Assembly: GCA_963575745.1 (NCBI GenBank) | Contig: CAUYUJ010015506.1 | Location: 209,999-273,998 of the forward strand | Source: Prorocentrum cordatum | Lineage: Eukaryota > Sar > Dinophyceae > Prorocentrales > Prorocentraceae | Length of the DNA: 64,000 nt | Direction of reading: 5' to 3' | Shown: in pieces, positions 20,065 through 31,864 of the stretch | Layout of the letters: every line of letters starts with the position of its first letter | Position numbering within the stretch: the first letter of the stretch is position 1 | The notes under the pieces: generated by a model | What the model saw: only the letters and a program-made list of their open reading frames with translations | Databases searched by the model: none | What the model was told of the DNA's origin: nothing | Made by a program: the position numbers and the translations under genes

Positions 20065-20197
20065 GTGCATGCAACATTAGATCATTATCGTTATCGTTAT
20101 CGTCGTCATCATCGTCGTCATCCTCCTCTTCCTCCTCCTCCTCCTCCTCCGCATCATCATCATCATCAGCATCATCAACATCATCATCATCACCGTC

Positions 20198-20230
<33 letters not shown>

Positions 20231-20431
20231 GTCGACTTCATCATCATCCTCATCATTATCCTCGTCATCACGCATGATCAGCATCGTCATCGTCATCATC
20301 ATCATCATCATCGTCGTCGTCATCATCATCATCATCTTCAGCAGCATCATGATCCAGATGATCGTTATCAGCATTGTCATCTCCGCAATCCTCAACATTC
20401 ACTTATCATCATCAATCAAATCATCATCACG

Positions 20432-20469
<38 letters not shown>

Positions 20470-21135
20470 GTTCATCATCATCATCAAAATCGTCACCCAC
20501 GCCCCTCATCATTTTCAAGTATCATCATCATCATCAGTATCATCGTCATCGTCATCGTCATCCTCGACACCAACATCCACTATCACCATCGTCACCAGCA
20601 TCCATCATCATCGTCATCACCATCACCATCATCATCATCATCATCAGCATCATCATCATCATCATTATCATCATCATCATCGCCATCATTCTCATCACCC
20701 ATCAGCTCCATTTTATCAATCATCATAATCACCAGCATTATAGTTATTAGCATTTAGCATCATCATTACCACCATCATCAGTATCATTATCATCATCTAT
20801 TCGTCGTCGTCATCATCATCATCATCAGGCGTCATTGCTATCACCATCGTCACCAGTATCGATCATCCTCATGATCATCGTCATCATCCTCGTCATCATA
20901 ATCGTCAATACCGTCAGCACCGTTCGTCATCATTAGTATCATCATCATCAGCATCGTCATCACCATCGTCACCATCATCCGTTCTTATCATCATCTTCTT
21001 CTTGATCATCATCCATCAGCATCTTCGTTATAATCATCGTCAACTTCATCATAACCATTGCCACCAGCATTCATCATCGTCATCATCGTCATCACCATCG
21101 CCGTTGGTATCCATCGTCATCATCACCATCATACT
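20065..21135. repeat. (CAT)n/(ATC)n microsatellite, ~1 kb
   Basis: About 1.07 kb of CAT/CGT triplets with small interruptions. It is open in several frames on both strands only because of the repeat. Confidence 0.92.
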
Positions 21136-21246
21136 TGCCGCAGGATGGAATCAGACTGTTCAATTGTTTGTTCAACGTTAGCCTTGAGCCGCCCTGACAG
21201 GTATTCTTACAAGCGGCCACACAGTGGATTGATTTTGCAGGCTGAC

Positions 21247-21387
21247 GCCCTGTCCGACGGTTGCATTGCAGGTGTGGACCAGGTGGCTGCCCACCTTCCA
21301 CTCGACCCTGACCTCCCTGGGGACGAGTACGTCCGCCGTCTGGGCAACAGCTGGGCCGACGGGGCCGCAAAGATGGGGGCGGCATGA
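21247..21387 (+). pseudogene. LINE-type RNase H C-terminal fragment
   Basis: In the frame ending at the TGA 21385-21387, a pattern like the end of a LINE RNase H is seen: a Val-Ala-His-Leu segment, then acidic residues, then RRLGNSWADGAAK with the Asp expected in the last RNase H motif (G-N-x-W/L-A-D-x-x-A-K). Upstream lies the CAT microsatellite, so nothing more of the element survives. The match is short. Confidence 0.45.
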
Positions 21388-22149
21388 CATCCAGATGCGT
21401 CCCCCCGCCGACCATCACAGGTTGGACCAGCTGCTTTTTTTGGGGGGGGGGCGCGGGCAGGGGTGTTGTTCTCGGCAGGGCGGCCGAGGACGTCCTTGGA
21501 CGGCAGGGGTGCCGCCGCCTCCGCATGTTGCCGAGAAGGGCTCCTTCTCCAGGGTCTGCCCCCCCCCCCCCCCCCCAAGAGGTGGGTCTTGGCCGGGCGG
21601 CCTCGCGGTCCTTGGCAGCGTCCTGACTGCTGGAGGGGCTCGCGTTCGGTATGCAGGCCTCCAGACCTGGGTAGTCGAAGGCCAGACTGTCAGATTGGAT
21701 GGGGCCCCAGGGGCCAATCTGGCCCGGCCAAGCTGGATGACTTGGGTTATCCGCCAGACTGGATTCGCGTTGGCTCCCTCGCCAGATTGCCCCCGTTTGC
21801 CAGACTGGGCCTGCCAGATTGGCGCCAGATTGGCTTCGACTACCCAGCCAGATGGTACGGTGTAGCAAACATCTTCGTGTCCAGCCTCACGTTTTACGAC
21901 AGCTGGGACGTCGGTGCGTGGCAGTTGACGGCGGCGACGATCCGTTTGTGTGTGTGTTTGCCAGCGGTGCGGTTGTTTCACTTCAGGTGCCCGATTCGAT
22001 ACGTTGGCGAAAACATGCACGCCTCTCGCTGATCCGCGCAAGAGCGAGAATTGGAGGCAGCTCGGCAAAGGACTTTATCCGAAGAGATCAGGAGTTACTG
22101 TTGACCTGTCAACTTTTTGCCCCATCTGATCGTGGTCTTCTGCCGTGGA
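21388..22149. repeat. CCAGATTGG/CCAGACTGG degenerate repeats, otherwise no gene
   Basis: From about 21650 to 21850 the motif CCAGA(T/C)TGG recurs every 10-25 bases on either strand, partly as the palindrome-like GCCAGATTGGC. G and C homopolymers sit at 21439-21450 and 21558-21575. The rest to 22149 shows no recognised gene. Confidence 0.65.
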
Positions 22150-22301
22150 TGTCAAAAACAACTCATCACGATCACCACCACCACCATCATCATGAGCATC
22201 AACATCGTCATCATCAGCATCATCATCGCTATGTTTTCATCATCACCATCATAATCAGTATCGCCACCAGCATCATCACCATCACCAGCATGACCATCAT
22301 G

Positions 22302-22332
<31 letters not shown>

Positions 22333-22690
22333 CCACTATCATCATCATCACCACCAGCATCTTAGTCGTCAGCATCATCATCATCACCATCCTCACCGTC
22401 ATCGTCACCATCATCCACCATCATCACCACCACCATCACCACCACCACCACCCCCATCAGCATCACCATCATCATCATTATCATCATCATTATGATTATT
22501 TGTTTTTGATTGCTTATTATTATGATTGTTGTTATCATTATCATCATTATTATTAGTAGCATTATTGTTATTATTGTCATTCTTATAATCATTATCATCA
22601 TCGTCGTCGTCGTCATCACCATCATCCTCATCCTTATCATCATCATCATCGTCGTCGTCGTCGTCGTCGTCATCACCGTCAGCATCATCC
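22150..22690. repeat. (CAT)n/(ATC)n microsatellite, ~540 bp
   Basis: A second long CAT array, with ATT-rich variants near 22490-22570. Confidence 0.92.
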
Positions 22691-22702
22691 CCCCCTCGCC
22701 AC

Positions 22703-23221
22703 TCAGCGCGGGCCCGGCGAGGAGGCGGCCGCTCCCGCCGCCGGCGGCCTGGAGGTGCCGCGCGCGTGCGGCGCGGCGCCCGCGCGGCCCGCCGCTGTCA
22801 GGTGTTGCGGTGTCGCCAGGATCTCCAGGGAGGCCCCCGCGGCCTCCAGAGCACCCCTCACGAGGCCCAGAGCCCAGGGGTCCCTGGGGCCTCCAAAGCG
22901 TAGCGCCTCCTGCTCCTCCCTCTCCTCCTCCTCCTCCTCCTCCTCCTCCTCCTCCTCCTCCTCCTCCTCCTCCTCCTCCTCCTCCTCCTCCTCCTCCTCC
23001 TCCTCCTCTGTCTCTCTCTCCTCCCGTCGGGATCCTCGTCCATCCGATTCGGTATTGGTTTGGCCCGGCCCCATCAGGCTCGACGTTGCCCGATGCCTGC
23101 GTGGCGCTGCTGTTCGTCCTGGCGCGGCCGGTCCGATTCGATCTCGACTCCGAGCAGATGTGGTCCGATTCGACGCTAATTTCGAGCCGGTCCTAACTTC
23201 TCCTGTGGCCTTCTTCTCCAC
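22703..23221 (-). other. Glu-rich reading frame over a (CTC)n tract
   Basis: On the minus strand a 172-codon frame holds a run of about 30 Glu encoded by the CTC array (22917-23010), followed by about 70 residues of ordinary composition. It could be an exon with an acidic tract. A plus-strand Ser run uses the same repeat. No family is recognised and the coding status is doubtful. Confidence 0.25.
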
Positions 23222-24249
23222 CTCTCCCCCCCACGTTCTCCCACCCTCACTCCGTTCGTTCCCCTGTCATCCCTCCCTTCCAAAGTTCCCTGTTCCTCCC
23301 TCTCCTGCTCCTCCTGTTCCTCCCCCACCGTCTCTTCCCATCTTCTCCTGTTCCTCCTTATTCTCCCTATCCTTCTTCTAGTCTTCTCCCGTCTTCCATC
23401 CCTCCTTCCCTTCCTCCTTCCTCCCCGGCCCCTTCTCGCTCCCTCCCCACTCCCTCGTCATTGGCCTCGTAAGCTTCAGTTTTTTTCAATTCGGGGGGGG
23501 AGGGGGGCTAAGCATGCGGATGGCCGTGGCCACGTAGACTTGAACATTCAAAGCCCGGGGCGCGACATGCCGGAAAATCGAAGAGTCGCGAGAAGCGGCA
23601 GAAAAGGAGCAGCCAAAGCCCCAAATTTTGAAAAGTGGAACGGCGTTTTTCTTCTGCTCCCCCTCCCCCCTCCTGTGCGACGTTTCGACGCATCGAGTTT
23701 TAGCGGCTAGGGCCGTTGCCGAGTCTTGCGTGGTAGTGCTCGCATGAGAAGCGTGTAAACACAACACCCACCGGCAACACGCATGCATCAAACGCGTCAG
23801 CAACATATGTCGGTAGTGCATATTCAACAACTGCACTCCAACAACATCCATCACTCACGTACATAAGTTGCATACACACATTCAGGATGCATGGCGCGAG
23901 GTAAAGAACAGCACATTTAGCACGCATGACATACAACAATGCAAATATGCTAACAGCAGAATGCTGCGGCCATGCCTCAACGCCACGCAGCAAGGCCATA
24001 CACGAATGCCAAACATCAATGACACTCTCCACGAGCCTGCAGCAACACGATAGAACAAAGACACATCAATAACAATAACCCATCATATACTTGAACAGCA
24101 GATATAATGGGAACATACATCAATATCCCATACCATTACCATGAACGTATCAATGGCACACATCCGTGACGTACATCAGTCACGTACATCAGGGGCTTAT
24201 CTACCAGCGTTGAGTCGACATATTGGTAGTCGAATTTACTGAAAGGACC
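23222..24249. other. No recognised gene; pyrimidine-rich then AT-richer
   Basis: 23222-23460 is strongly C/T-rich. 23480-24249 is the least repetitive and most AT-rich stretch of this part, with only short frames. Nothing recognised. Confidence 0.5.
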
Positions 24250-24530
24250 ACAGTCGACTCTATGCGGCTCCATTTGGCTCCATTGGGATTCATCAGGCTT
24301 TGTTGGACCTAATTGGGTTCCGTTGAGTGTCGTCGATCTCCATTCGATTTCAGTTGGCTCCATGGGACTGCATTCGACTCAATTGGGCTCCAATGTATCC
24401 CATTGGAGTTCATTGGGCTCCATCGGATTCCAGGGGACTCCGTTGGACCTCGTAGGTCTCTAGTGGACTTGGTCCAAATCATTGGACTCCAGGATTGGAA
24501 TACCATTGCGAGTCCATTGGGGGCCATAAT
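24250..24530. repeat. Degenerate ~10-bp array (CATTGGACTC)
   Basis: Units like CATTGGACTC and CATTGGGCTC recur about every 10-15 bases over 280 bases. Confidence 0.75.
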
Positions 24531-25073
24531 ACTTGCAGGACCACCCTTCGGGTCGGGTATTTGTGTCGTGCGTTCATGCGTGTTTTACTCGTTGTTTGGC
24601 TTGAGGGGGGGACATTGTATCCACACCTAGTTATGTATCATATGTGTGTAGACGTAGCGGCACTCCTACATACATATCTATATACACATATATATAGATA
24701 TAGATCGACCTCGCTATCTACTGACCGACCTCATTACCAATACATGGCCGTTCACATACATCACCATCAATATTTACACACAAGAAGATGTATACATGTG
24801 CGAAAGATCGCGTTCTGTGGTCGCTTGAAGGGTGGGGGATTGGAATCGGACCCCCCCCTCGGGATGGAGAGGGGGGGGGTTCGAACCCCCCCCCCTTCCC
24901 GAGACGGAGGGGGGGGGGGCTGGAGGTTTTCGACCCTCTCCCTCCCCCCTTGCTCCCCCTCTCCTCGGGCCGGCGCTTGCGTCGGCGGCGGCTGGCGGCG
25001 GCGGCGGGGACGACGATTTCCTTTTCTGGGCCGGCGCCAGCGCCTGCGGCGGCGGGCGGCGGCGGCGGGGAGC
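24531..25073. other. No gene; G/C homopolymers around TTCGAA
   Basis: 24531-24833 shows nothing recognised apart from short TA runs. At 24845-24925 long C and G runs flank GGTTCGAACC, the same design as the units at 56420-57960. 24960-25073 is GC-rich with GGC repeats. Confidence 0.55.
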
Positions 25074-25665
25074 GTCGACGTGGACGACGGTGGTGGTGGT
25101 GGTGGTGGTGGGTTGTGGTGGTGGTGGCGGTGGTGGTGGTTGTGCTGGTGGTGGTGGTGTGGTAGTTTGTTGCGGTGGTGGTGGTGGTTGTGGTAGGTGG
25201 TGGTGGTCGTGGTGGTGGTGGTGGTGGTGGTGTGGTGGTGGCATGGTGGTGGTTTGTGGTGGTGGTGGTGGTGGGTTGTGGTGGTGGTGGTGGTGACTTG
25301 GTGGTGGTGTGGTGTTGCTTTGTGGTGATGGTGGTGGGTTGTGGTGGTGGCGGTGGTTTGTGGACGTGGTGTTGGTGGTGGTGGTGGTGGTGGTGGTGGT
25401 GGTGGTGGTGTGGTGGTTTGTGGTGGTGGCGGTGGGTTGTGCTGCTGGTAGTGGTGGTGGTTGTGGCGGTGGTGGTGGTGGTGGTGGTGGTGTGGTAGAT
25501 TGTGGTGGTGGTGGTAGTGGTGGTGGGTTTTTGTGGTGGTGGTGGTAGTGGTGATGGTGAGTTGCGGTGGTGGTTGTGGTGGTGGTGGTGGCTGTGGTGG
25601 TGGTGGTTGTGCGGTGCTGTTGGTGGTGGTGGTGGTGGTGGTGGTGGTGGGTTGAGGCGGTGGTG
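25074..25665. repeat. (GGT)n microsatellite running into a gap
   Basis: About 590 bases of GGT/GTG triplets that stop at a run of N. The assembly evidently broke in this repeat. Confidence 0.92.
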
Positions 25666-25765
25666 NNNNNNNNNNNNNNNNNNNNNNNNNNNNNNNNNNN
25701 NNNNNNNNNNNNNNNNNNNNNNNNNNNNNNNNNNNNNNNNNNNNNNNNNNNNNNNNNNNNNNNNN
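25666..25765. other. Scaffold gap (100 N)
   Basis: Exactly 100 N, a conventional placeholder of unknown true length. Confidence 0.99.
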
Positions 25766-26214
25766 AGGGGAGGGGGAAAGGAGGGTTGGGAAGGGTCCGT
25801 CGGCGCTCCCTGGGCCCGTGCCGAGCCACTGGAGGGGGGGGGTGGCGGTGGGCTTGCAGCGTGGGTGCAGCGCGAGGTTCTCACGGCGCCAGGGGTCTTC
25901 GGGCGCGCTCTTTGGGCGCTGGGCAGTCAGTCTCGCTCCGCAACCTGGGGCTGATGCTTCCAGTGCGTGCGTGTGGGGGTGGGGGGGGGCGAACCGCGCA
26001 GGTGGAGCGGGGGGTGGGCTTGCTGCGGTGGGGGTCACTTCGCTCGTGAGCTCCCGAACGAAGTGAACCCCACCCTCCCCCTCAGAAAACGTGGGGGGTA
26101 GGGGTATGGTTCGCATGTGGCCCCCTAAAGGCCCTCACGGCGCCAAGGGTCGTCGGGCTCTCTTTTTGGGCGCTGGGCAGTTCCGCCGAGCATTCCGAGT
26201 CTGATGCTTCTATT
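25766..26214. repeat. Diverged direct duplication of ~85 bp
   Basis: A segment at about 25878-25960 recurs in diverged form at about 26135-26212 (both contain CTCACGGCGCCA, TTTGGGCGCTGGGCAGT and TGATGCTTC). No gene is recognised here. Confidence 0.7.
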
Positions 26215-26413
26215 TGTTGTGTGGTTGTGTGTTTTGTGTGTGTGTGTGTTTGTGTTTGTGTTTGTGTTTGTGTTTTTTGTTCTGTGTGTGTGTTGTTGTT
26301 GTTGTTGTTGGTGGTGTGTGTGAGGGAGAGAGTGTATGTGTTTGTGTTGGTGTTTGTGTTTTTTTATGTATGTGTTGTTGTTGCTGTTGTTGCTGTTGTT
26401 GCTGTTGTTGTTG

Positions 26414-26445
<32 letters not shown>

Positions 26446-26525
26446 GGTGGTGGTGGTGGTGGTGTGTGTGTGTGTGTGTGTTGTGTGTGCTGTTTGTGTG
26501 TGTGTGTGTGGGGGGGGAGGAGGAG
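26215..26525. repeat. (GT)n and (TTG)n/(GGT)n compound microsatellite
   Basis: GT, then TTG and CTGTTG, then GGT, then GT runs. A separate (CTC)n lies at about 26618-26655. Confidence 0.9.
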
Positions 26526-26655
26526 GAAACAGTTCTCCCCTTGCCCCTCTCCCCTCCCCTCCTCGCCCTCCCTCCCCTCCTCTTCCTTCCTTTCATTTCT
26601 CCTTTCCCCTCCCCTCACCTCCTCCTCCTCCTCCTCCTCCTCCTCCTCCTCCTCG

Positions 26656-27449
26656 AACGGCAGTCCCGCCTTCTCATCCTTGCCGCGCCTGGCCTGCTGT
26701 GGTGCTTCCCTGGGCGTTTGGCCCAGGGTACGTGTCGTGTCCAGCGGCCTCTCCGAGCAAGAGCTCAGGCATGGCGGCCCGTGCGCGAGTGCCCATATTC
26801 GGGTTGCCCTCCGCACGCGCTCGCAGAACGAGGGTGCGGACACTGGTGCGATGGAGGCCTACGATCCAGTGGGCTCCCCCCTTCCCTAACCCCGCTACCT
26901 CCCCCTCCCCCTCGAAGTCCTTCGTTCTTCCCCCCCTGCGGCATTCTGAGTGAGCTAGGTCAACCTCGAAGTGGGGGCCGTCGCGACGGGCTCTCGCACG
27001 CACAGCAAGCCCCCCCGAGGGGCTGCCTCTGCCTGGCAACTCCAGATCCTCCTTTCCCTCTCCTCCTCCTCGTCCCTCCTCGTTCTCCCCCTCTCCCCCC
27101 CCCCTCCAGGCCGCCCACGCGGCGTCGGAGCATCGGGCCGCCTCGCCGACGCATCGGCGATGCGGCGCGATCAGAAGCCAGGTTTTGTCCATCCTGGCGT
27201 CGCCGCTGCACTGCCGGTGCATCGGCGATGCAGCGGGGATGTGGCTCGATCCCCTGGCCCGATCTGCTCAGGCCCCGCTCCTGGTGGCCCCCCGCGCAGC
27301 CTCCCAGAGGCCCGGCCCTGGATAGGGCCTCCTGGAGGCGCCGAGAGGCCCAGGGAGAGCACGAGGCACCCGATTGCCTCTCGGGGGCGGCCTGACCGAC
27401 CCCCAGCCAGCCATCCCCTCACGCGACGTTCCCCTTGCCTCGCCCCAAG
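26656..27449. other. No recognised gene; paired GCATCGGCGATGC palindromes
   Basis: GC-rich with short frames only. The sequence GCATCGGCGATGC, nearly self-complementary, occurs twice (about 27149 and 27220), 70 bases apart. Coding seems unlikely. Confidence 0.5.
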
Positions 27450-27455
27450 ACTTAA

Positions 27456-27665
27456 GTCGGGTGTGTCCCTCTGCATGAGGAGTAGCCAACATTAGTTTCA
27501 AAGATCATGCGGAGACGATTTTCGAATCTTTTTGTTCATTTTGAATATTTTTTTGACCATTTGAATTCGAGGCGGGAATTGATACATGACCACCGCCTGG
27601 AGTGTCAGTTTTCGGAACTTCGGCAGACGGTGGATATGGACATTTTCGGGCCCCGAGGCTCTGGC
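27456..27665 (+). mobile_element. Short inverted-repeat element, diverged copy
   Basis: Starts GTCGGGTGTGTCCCTCTGCA, matching the left arm of the family at 35520, 36561 and 53849. Further in (about 27567-27662) it matches, in the opposite orientation, the unit at 34428-34563: both share an ATTTGAAT...CCACCGCCTG block and a GGTGGATATGGA block. No coding capacity. Confidence 0.6.
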
Positions 27666-27861
27666 TCGAGCGCCTGCCATGGACATGCAGTATCCTTTGC
27701 TCAGCTGGCGGTCCCAAGTCCGCCCCCGCCCATGGAGCATCCCATGTAACGCGTGATGTGGGTGAGCTGAGGGTGTCGCGCCCGCCCGAGTGCGACGCAC
27801 CTGCACGTATGGATCAGAATGAGGACAACGAGGCAGGGAACACCGGCAGACTGACACACAA

Positions 27862-28990
27862 GTGGTCTTTGCGGCGCGCCGTACGGCTATTACTCCTTAT
27901 GGGTTGCTGTTGTTACAGAGGCCGCAATACACGAAGGAGAACGCCGCGTGCCTGGCGCTCCTGGAGCTTTTCACAGCTATGCACGAGTCACTTGGCGCGC
28001 GTTCGCAGGGGCATGCAATATTTGCTGAGCTACCGCAGTATGAGGCCGCCCCTGGGCGGCGCCCTTGGCGGCCCACGACCACAGCCCAGGGAGACCGTGT
28101 AAAGGTATGGTCTTGCAATGTGGAGTCTCTGAAGACTGTGGGGAGGCTACAGGAGATCCTCAAGTACACGCGGAGCATCGACGCGAATATCGTACTCATG
28201 CAGGGCACTTGCATGGACCTCTCGATTGAGTGGATGGGCCGAGGACTATCACGTCATATCCTCCCCTAAATCTTCGGCGACGGCTCACGACGGGCTTATC
28301 ATCGCGCTGGACACGACGCCTTCCCTTCTTATTCGATCGTGTGCCGCCATGTTTGGATGCCTGGCAAACTCGCTGGAGTTTGTGTCCGAGTGGGCACCGA
28401 CAGTAGGGCTAGCGACATGTACATTTTGAATTGGAACGCCCCGCACACGATGCGGATTGGAGAAAGCAACTGACCAGGACGTCCTCGCCAACAAAGAGCA
28501 GCAACAACTATTTTGGAAACAGGCGGATCACGTCCTCAAGCTTCTTGGTAACCATAAGCGTGCTATTCTAGTTTGGGGCTTGGACAATAGCGGCGACCTT
28601 CGGGCTGAAGCGCCATTGGTGGGGCTCAAGAGCGCCCGCCTGTATACGCCTACCCGCAGCAACAACGGCGAGTTTTTGCGGACCCTCCCCCGCGACTGCC
28701 GGTTGAAAGCTCTCAACACGTTCGGCAGTACCCGAAAACTTTCTTGGACTTGGATCAGACCGATGGGAGACAACTCCCCCATATATATTTCTTGATCGTC
28801 AAGCTCCAGCGGCACTCTGGCATCTGGATTTGGACAGACTACACGGCACCTGTCGGTATTAAGGAAGTTCGCGATCATCGCCCTATTGTTGGCGTCCTTG
28901 ACATATACTATGGGTCTACCCAAGAGGTCGATTCCACGCTGGGACCGTGTGTCCCTCTCAGCGGCACTCAAGTTAATCCAAGGTATCCCT
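27862..28990 (+). pseudogene. LINE endonuclease domain, frameshifted
   Basis: An N-terminal extension leads to VKVWSCNVESLK, matching the start of the exonuclease-endonuclease-phosphatase fold (WNVNSL in typical copies), then DANIVLMQGTCM, where the usual catalytic Glu of LQET is Gly. The frame shifts near 28225, and again near 28740, where WTWIRPMG precedes VRDHRPI with the Asp-His pair of the last motif. In the middle, VWGLDNSGDL stands where GDFN would be expected. The order and spacing fit a LINE endonuclease that nicks the target. Confidence 0.7.
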
Positions 28991-29632
28991 GAAGATAATG
29001 TGGTACAGTGCGTTTCGTCCGATTGGATTGACGTACAGAGGGCTCTTCACTTTCGCACCTTCGTTGAGGCAGGTCTTGGTTAATTGTCGTTGGAGGCACT
29101 CGTTTTCAGCGACCCTGGCCGTGGCTACGAACAACTTGAAGACTTGCCCGTACGAGTTGGTATCGCTGCTGGCTTTGTCCTCCGCCCAGGCCAAAGTGCG
29201 CTCAGTCGTCTGTCTGCGCTCCAGGCGTCCACCCTGAAGCTGATAGAGGAGAAGCACCGGTGGCTCAAGATCTTGAGCGACGTCCATTTTCACGACATCT
29301 TCGTTTTCTCCCAGCATCGCTTTTGCGTGGCTCACATGGCCACGGTGGCAGCCAAGAAGGTCAAGGCAGCAATTCGGCAAGACCGCAGGGCGAACGCCCA
29401 GCGCTTTGCCCTGGAGGCGAGGGAAGCTTTCTCCCGCGGCGACCCACGAGGAACCTTTAAACTTATTTCTGTGTTGGCCCCAAATGGAAAGGCCTCTGCC
29501 GTGTCCATTCGGCTGCACGGGGAGCTTTGCTGGTCTACGCGTCAGGAGCTTACTGCCCGCGAGCGCGCAGCGGGAAATATCTACGGCGCTCAGCGTGTCG
29601 ACCTTCAGCTACCTGACCCTGGTGCTCCATGA
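28991..29632 (+). pseudogene. LINE linker between endonuclease and RT
   Basis: A continuous frame from about 28886 through a short break at 29083, then 29084-29632 (183 codons). It is helical and charged (segments such as AIRQDRRANAQRFALEAREA), typical of the region ahead of RT in such LINEs. It ends at a TGA, with the following RT sequence in another frame. Confidence 0.6.
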
Positions 29633-30869
29633 ACCCCGCCGGCACTGCCCGAGGGCCAGGGCGACTACGACGTCTTCACGCCGTCCACGGTTGAGTCCAT
29701 GATCAAGCGGATGCCGAACTTCAAGGCTGGGCTATCGATCTCTGCCGCGGGCCCTGGTGGGCCGCTGCGGGGCGCAGTCGGCGAGCTGTTCAAACTTGCC
29801 TCTGGCGTCGTCGCGGAACCCTTCGCTGACCTGTCCGCGGGGATGGGCGCGCTCGTGTCGTTTCCTCCCTGGTAAAGGAGGACACGGCTCGGGCCCTAAG
29901 GGTGACTGCAGATATTTGTCTTTGCTCAGCCATTGAGGGAAACAACTCATCAAAGCCTTTCTCGAACCTGCGACTTCAGATTTTGCCTCAGCTGTGCTAC
30001 CGGCGCAGTTTGGAGGGCTCCCTGGGCGCTCCGCGCGGGACGCCATCGGCGTCGTTGGGGAGATATCAACCGCGTCACCTGCGCCGCCAACCAGCGTCGC
30101 AGCCATGCTCGATCTCGTTGGATATTGGTACAGGCGCTCTTTGACCTCGGCAAGGCGTTCGACAAAGTCGACCGTGGAATGCTCTGCGACGCGCTTGCGT
30201 CTCTGTCTCATCGCGTGCGCCTCCGCCTACTGCTGGAGGAGGCGCACAATGGCACGTGCACGCTGCTGAAGGATTTACGTGCTGGCCGCCTTGTGCGGCG
30301 CCGTTCGGTCCGTCAGGGCGTGCGCCGCGGGTCAGTGGAAGGGCCCATCTGTTTCGTCGTCTTTTACGACCGAGCCCTGAGGCTCATCCGGGGCGCGAGA
30401 GGCGAGGACAGCGATCAATTCGCGGCAATCTTCGGGCTAGGATTGGATCGCGTGGACCCCGAGGTTGGGGGGGGGGGGGCGGTCTTTATGGGCGATCTGA
30501 GTGCCATGGGGTTCTTCCTTGATTTTGAATGCGTGGGGGCGTTTCTTACCTTGGTCGCGCAGGTCCTGGTGGAACAGCGGTGCGTGGCGAATTACTCCAA
30601 GCTGGAGGTTGCCGCCCGGTGCTTTGGAGCCGGCTCGAAGGCTTTCAGCGGGAAGGCCCAGAAAAGGCCAATTGTTCGTGCAGGTCGGCGGCGTGCGCAT
30701 TAATGTCCGTGAGCGCGCAGAGTACCTGGGCCCCCGCCCCGCAATTTCGGGGGCGCCGATGGTGGAGGCCAAGGCTCGCGTAAAGGCCGCTTCCACAGCC
30801 CACCATCGCCTCTCTACGCGTTTCTGGAAGTGCCGCGCTTTCCGACTTACAGGCGAAGTGGTTTTGTGA
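29633..30869 (+). pseudogene. LINE reverse transcriptase, frameshifted
   Basis: RT motifs appear in order. LFDLGKAFDKVDR (about 30137-30176) carries the first catalytic Asp. RQGVRRGSVEGPICFVVFYD (about 30313-30372) corresponds to the QG..SPLLF motif. AVFMGDLSAMG (about 30478-30510) stands where YADD is expected, with the first Asp replaced by Gly. A frame change follows near 30670, and INVRERAEYLG then matches the usual post-catalytic segment. The changed YADD box and the frameshifts indicate an inactive copy. Confidence 0.75.
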
Positions 30870-31035
30870 ACAGCGTTAGTCCGTTCCGTCTTGATATGCG
30901 CCCTGGAGGTGGAGTTCTGGCGCGCCGCTGCGTTGCCGCGTTTGGAGAGATTCCAGGCCCGGCGCCTTCGACACCTCGCGCGCTTGCCCGCGCACCTGAC
31001 CAGAGTAAAATCTGAGGCAGCGCGCAAATAATGCA

Positions 31036-31640
31036 ATGTCCCTACGGTCGAGTCGTCTACGAGACTCGAGCGATTGCAGTGGGCGCGGAAGGTAGTCGGC
31101 CCCATCTTCCGGAACGATGCTAACAGCCCCCTCTTCGGCACCCTTGAGTACGATCCCAATATTGCTGTCAGGGCCGCATTCTTCGGGCGTTTCGATTTCG
31201 AGGGAAGCAGGGCCGAGGGGGAGATGGCGGCTGGACGACGCACAATCCTATCGGATCGGGGATGGTGCTGTACGAGGGCTTGCGCCCCTGCTCGGCGTGG
31301 ATCGTGGGCTGGATCAGCCCACTATTACTTGGGTCCCGTTCGAGTCCATCAATCTGTGCTCGCGTCTGTTTCTATTTTGCTGGAGGGCCCTCCAGAGCTT
31401 CATGCGCCGGTTCCTGAATGTGGCGTGCTGCGCCGTGGACCCCGGGGGCTCAGTATCCCCCGAAAACATATACTAGTCAAATCTATGCCTCTCTGTCAGC
31501 TCCAGTGCCATCAGTGCTGCGTGACTTTCGCCCGACGCGACAGCCTCGTGCGCCGCCTCCGCTCCAGATGCAAGGCTGGAGTCGCTGTAGTCCCCAGTTC
31601 CGCGTCCACCCTTTCGGTAATTCCAGTGGCCCCCGTCCCG
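31036..31640 (+). pseudogene. LINE C-terminal part with zinc-finger remnant
   Basis: The segment around RLERLQWARKVVG is characteristic of LINE C-terminal regions. At about 31494-31575, LQCHQCC...FARRDSLVRRLRSRC gives a Cys-x2-Cys pair and a finger-like core, but the His ligands are replaced by Arg and Cys. Such a finger usually helps bind RNA or target DNA. Confidence 0.55.
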
Positions 31641-31864
31641 GCCCCTGCTGCCGGTGACAGTCCTAGCCGTGAGAGCGCGGGCTCAAGCCTGGATCCGACA
31701 TTTCGCGACGCTCCTGCCGCTCCTGCCCGCATTGTGGACGGCCGTGTCCGAGGCGATCTCGTCCGCGCCGCGCAGAGTGGCCGAGGTCGAGGACGGGGGC
31801 GCGGGCGCGGCCGCCTCGCGGCAGGTTCTGGACCTCCCCGGGGGCAGGAAAGGACAAGGACAAG

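Noticed and set aside
25074-25665. Trp/Val or His/Thr/Pro-rich ORFs crossing the gap
   Set aside because: Derived from (GGT)n; frames through N runs are meaningless.
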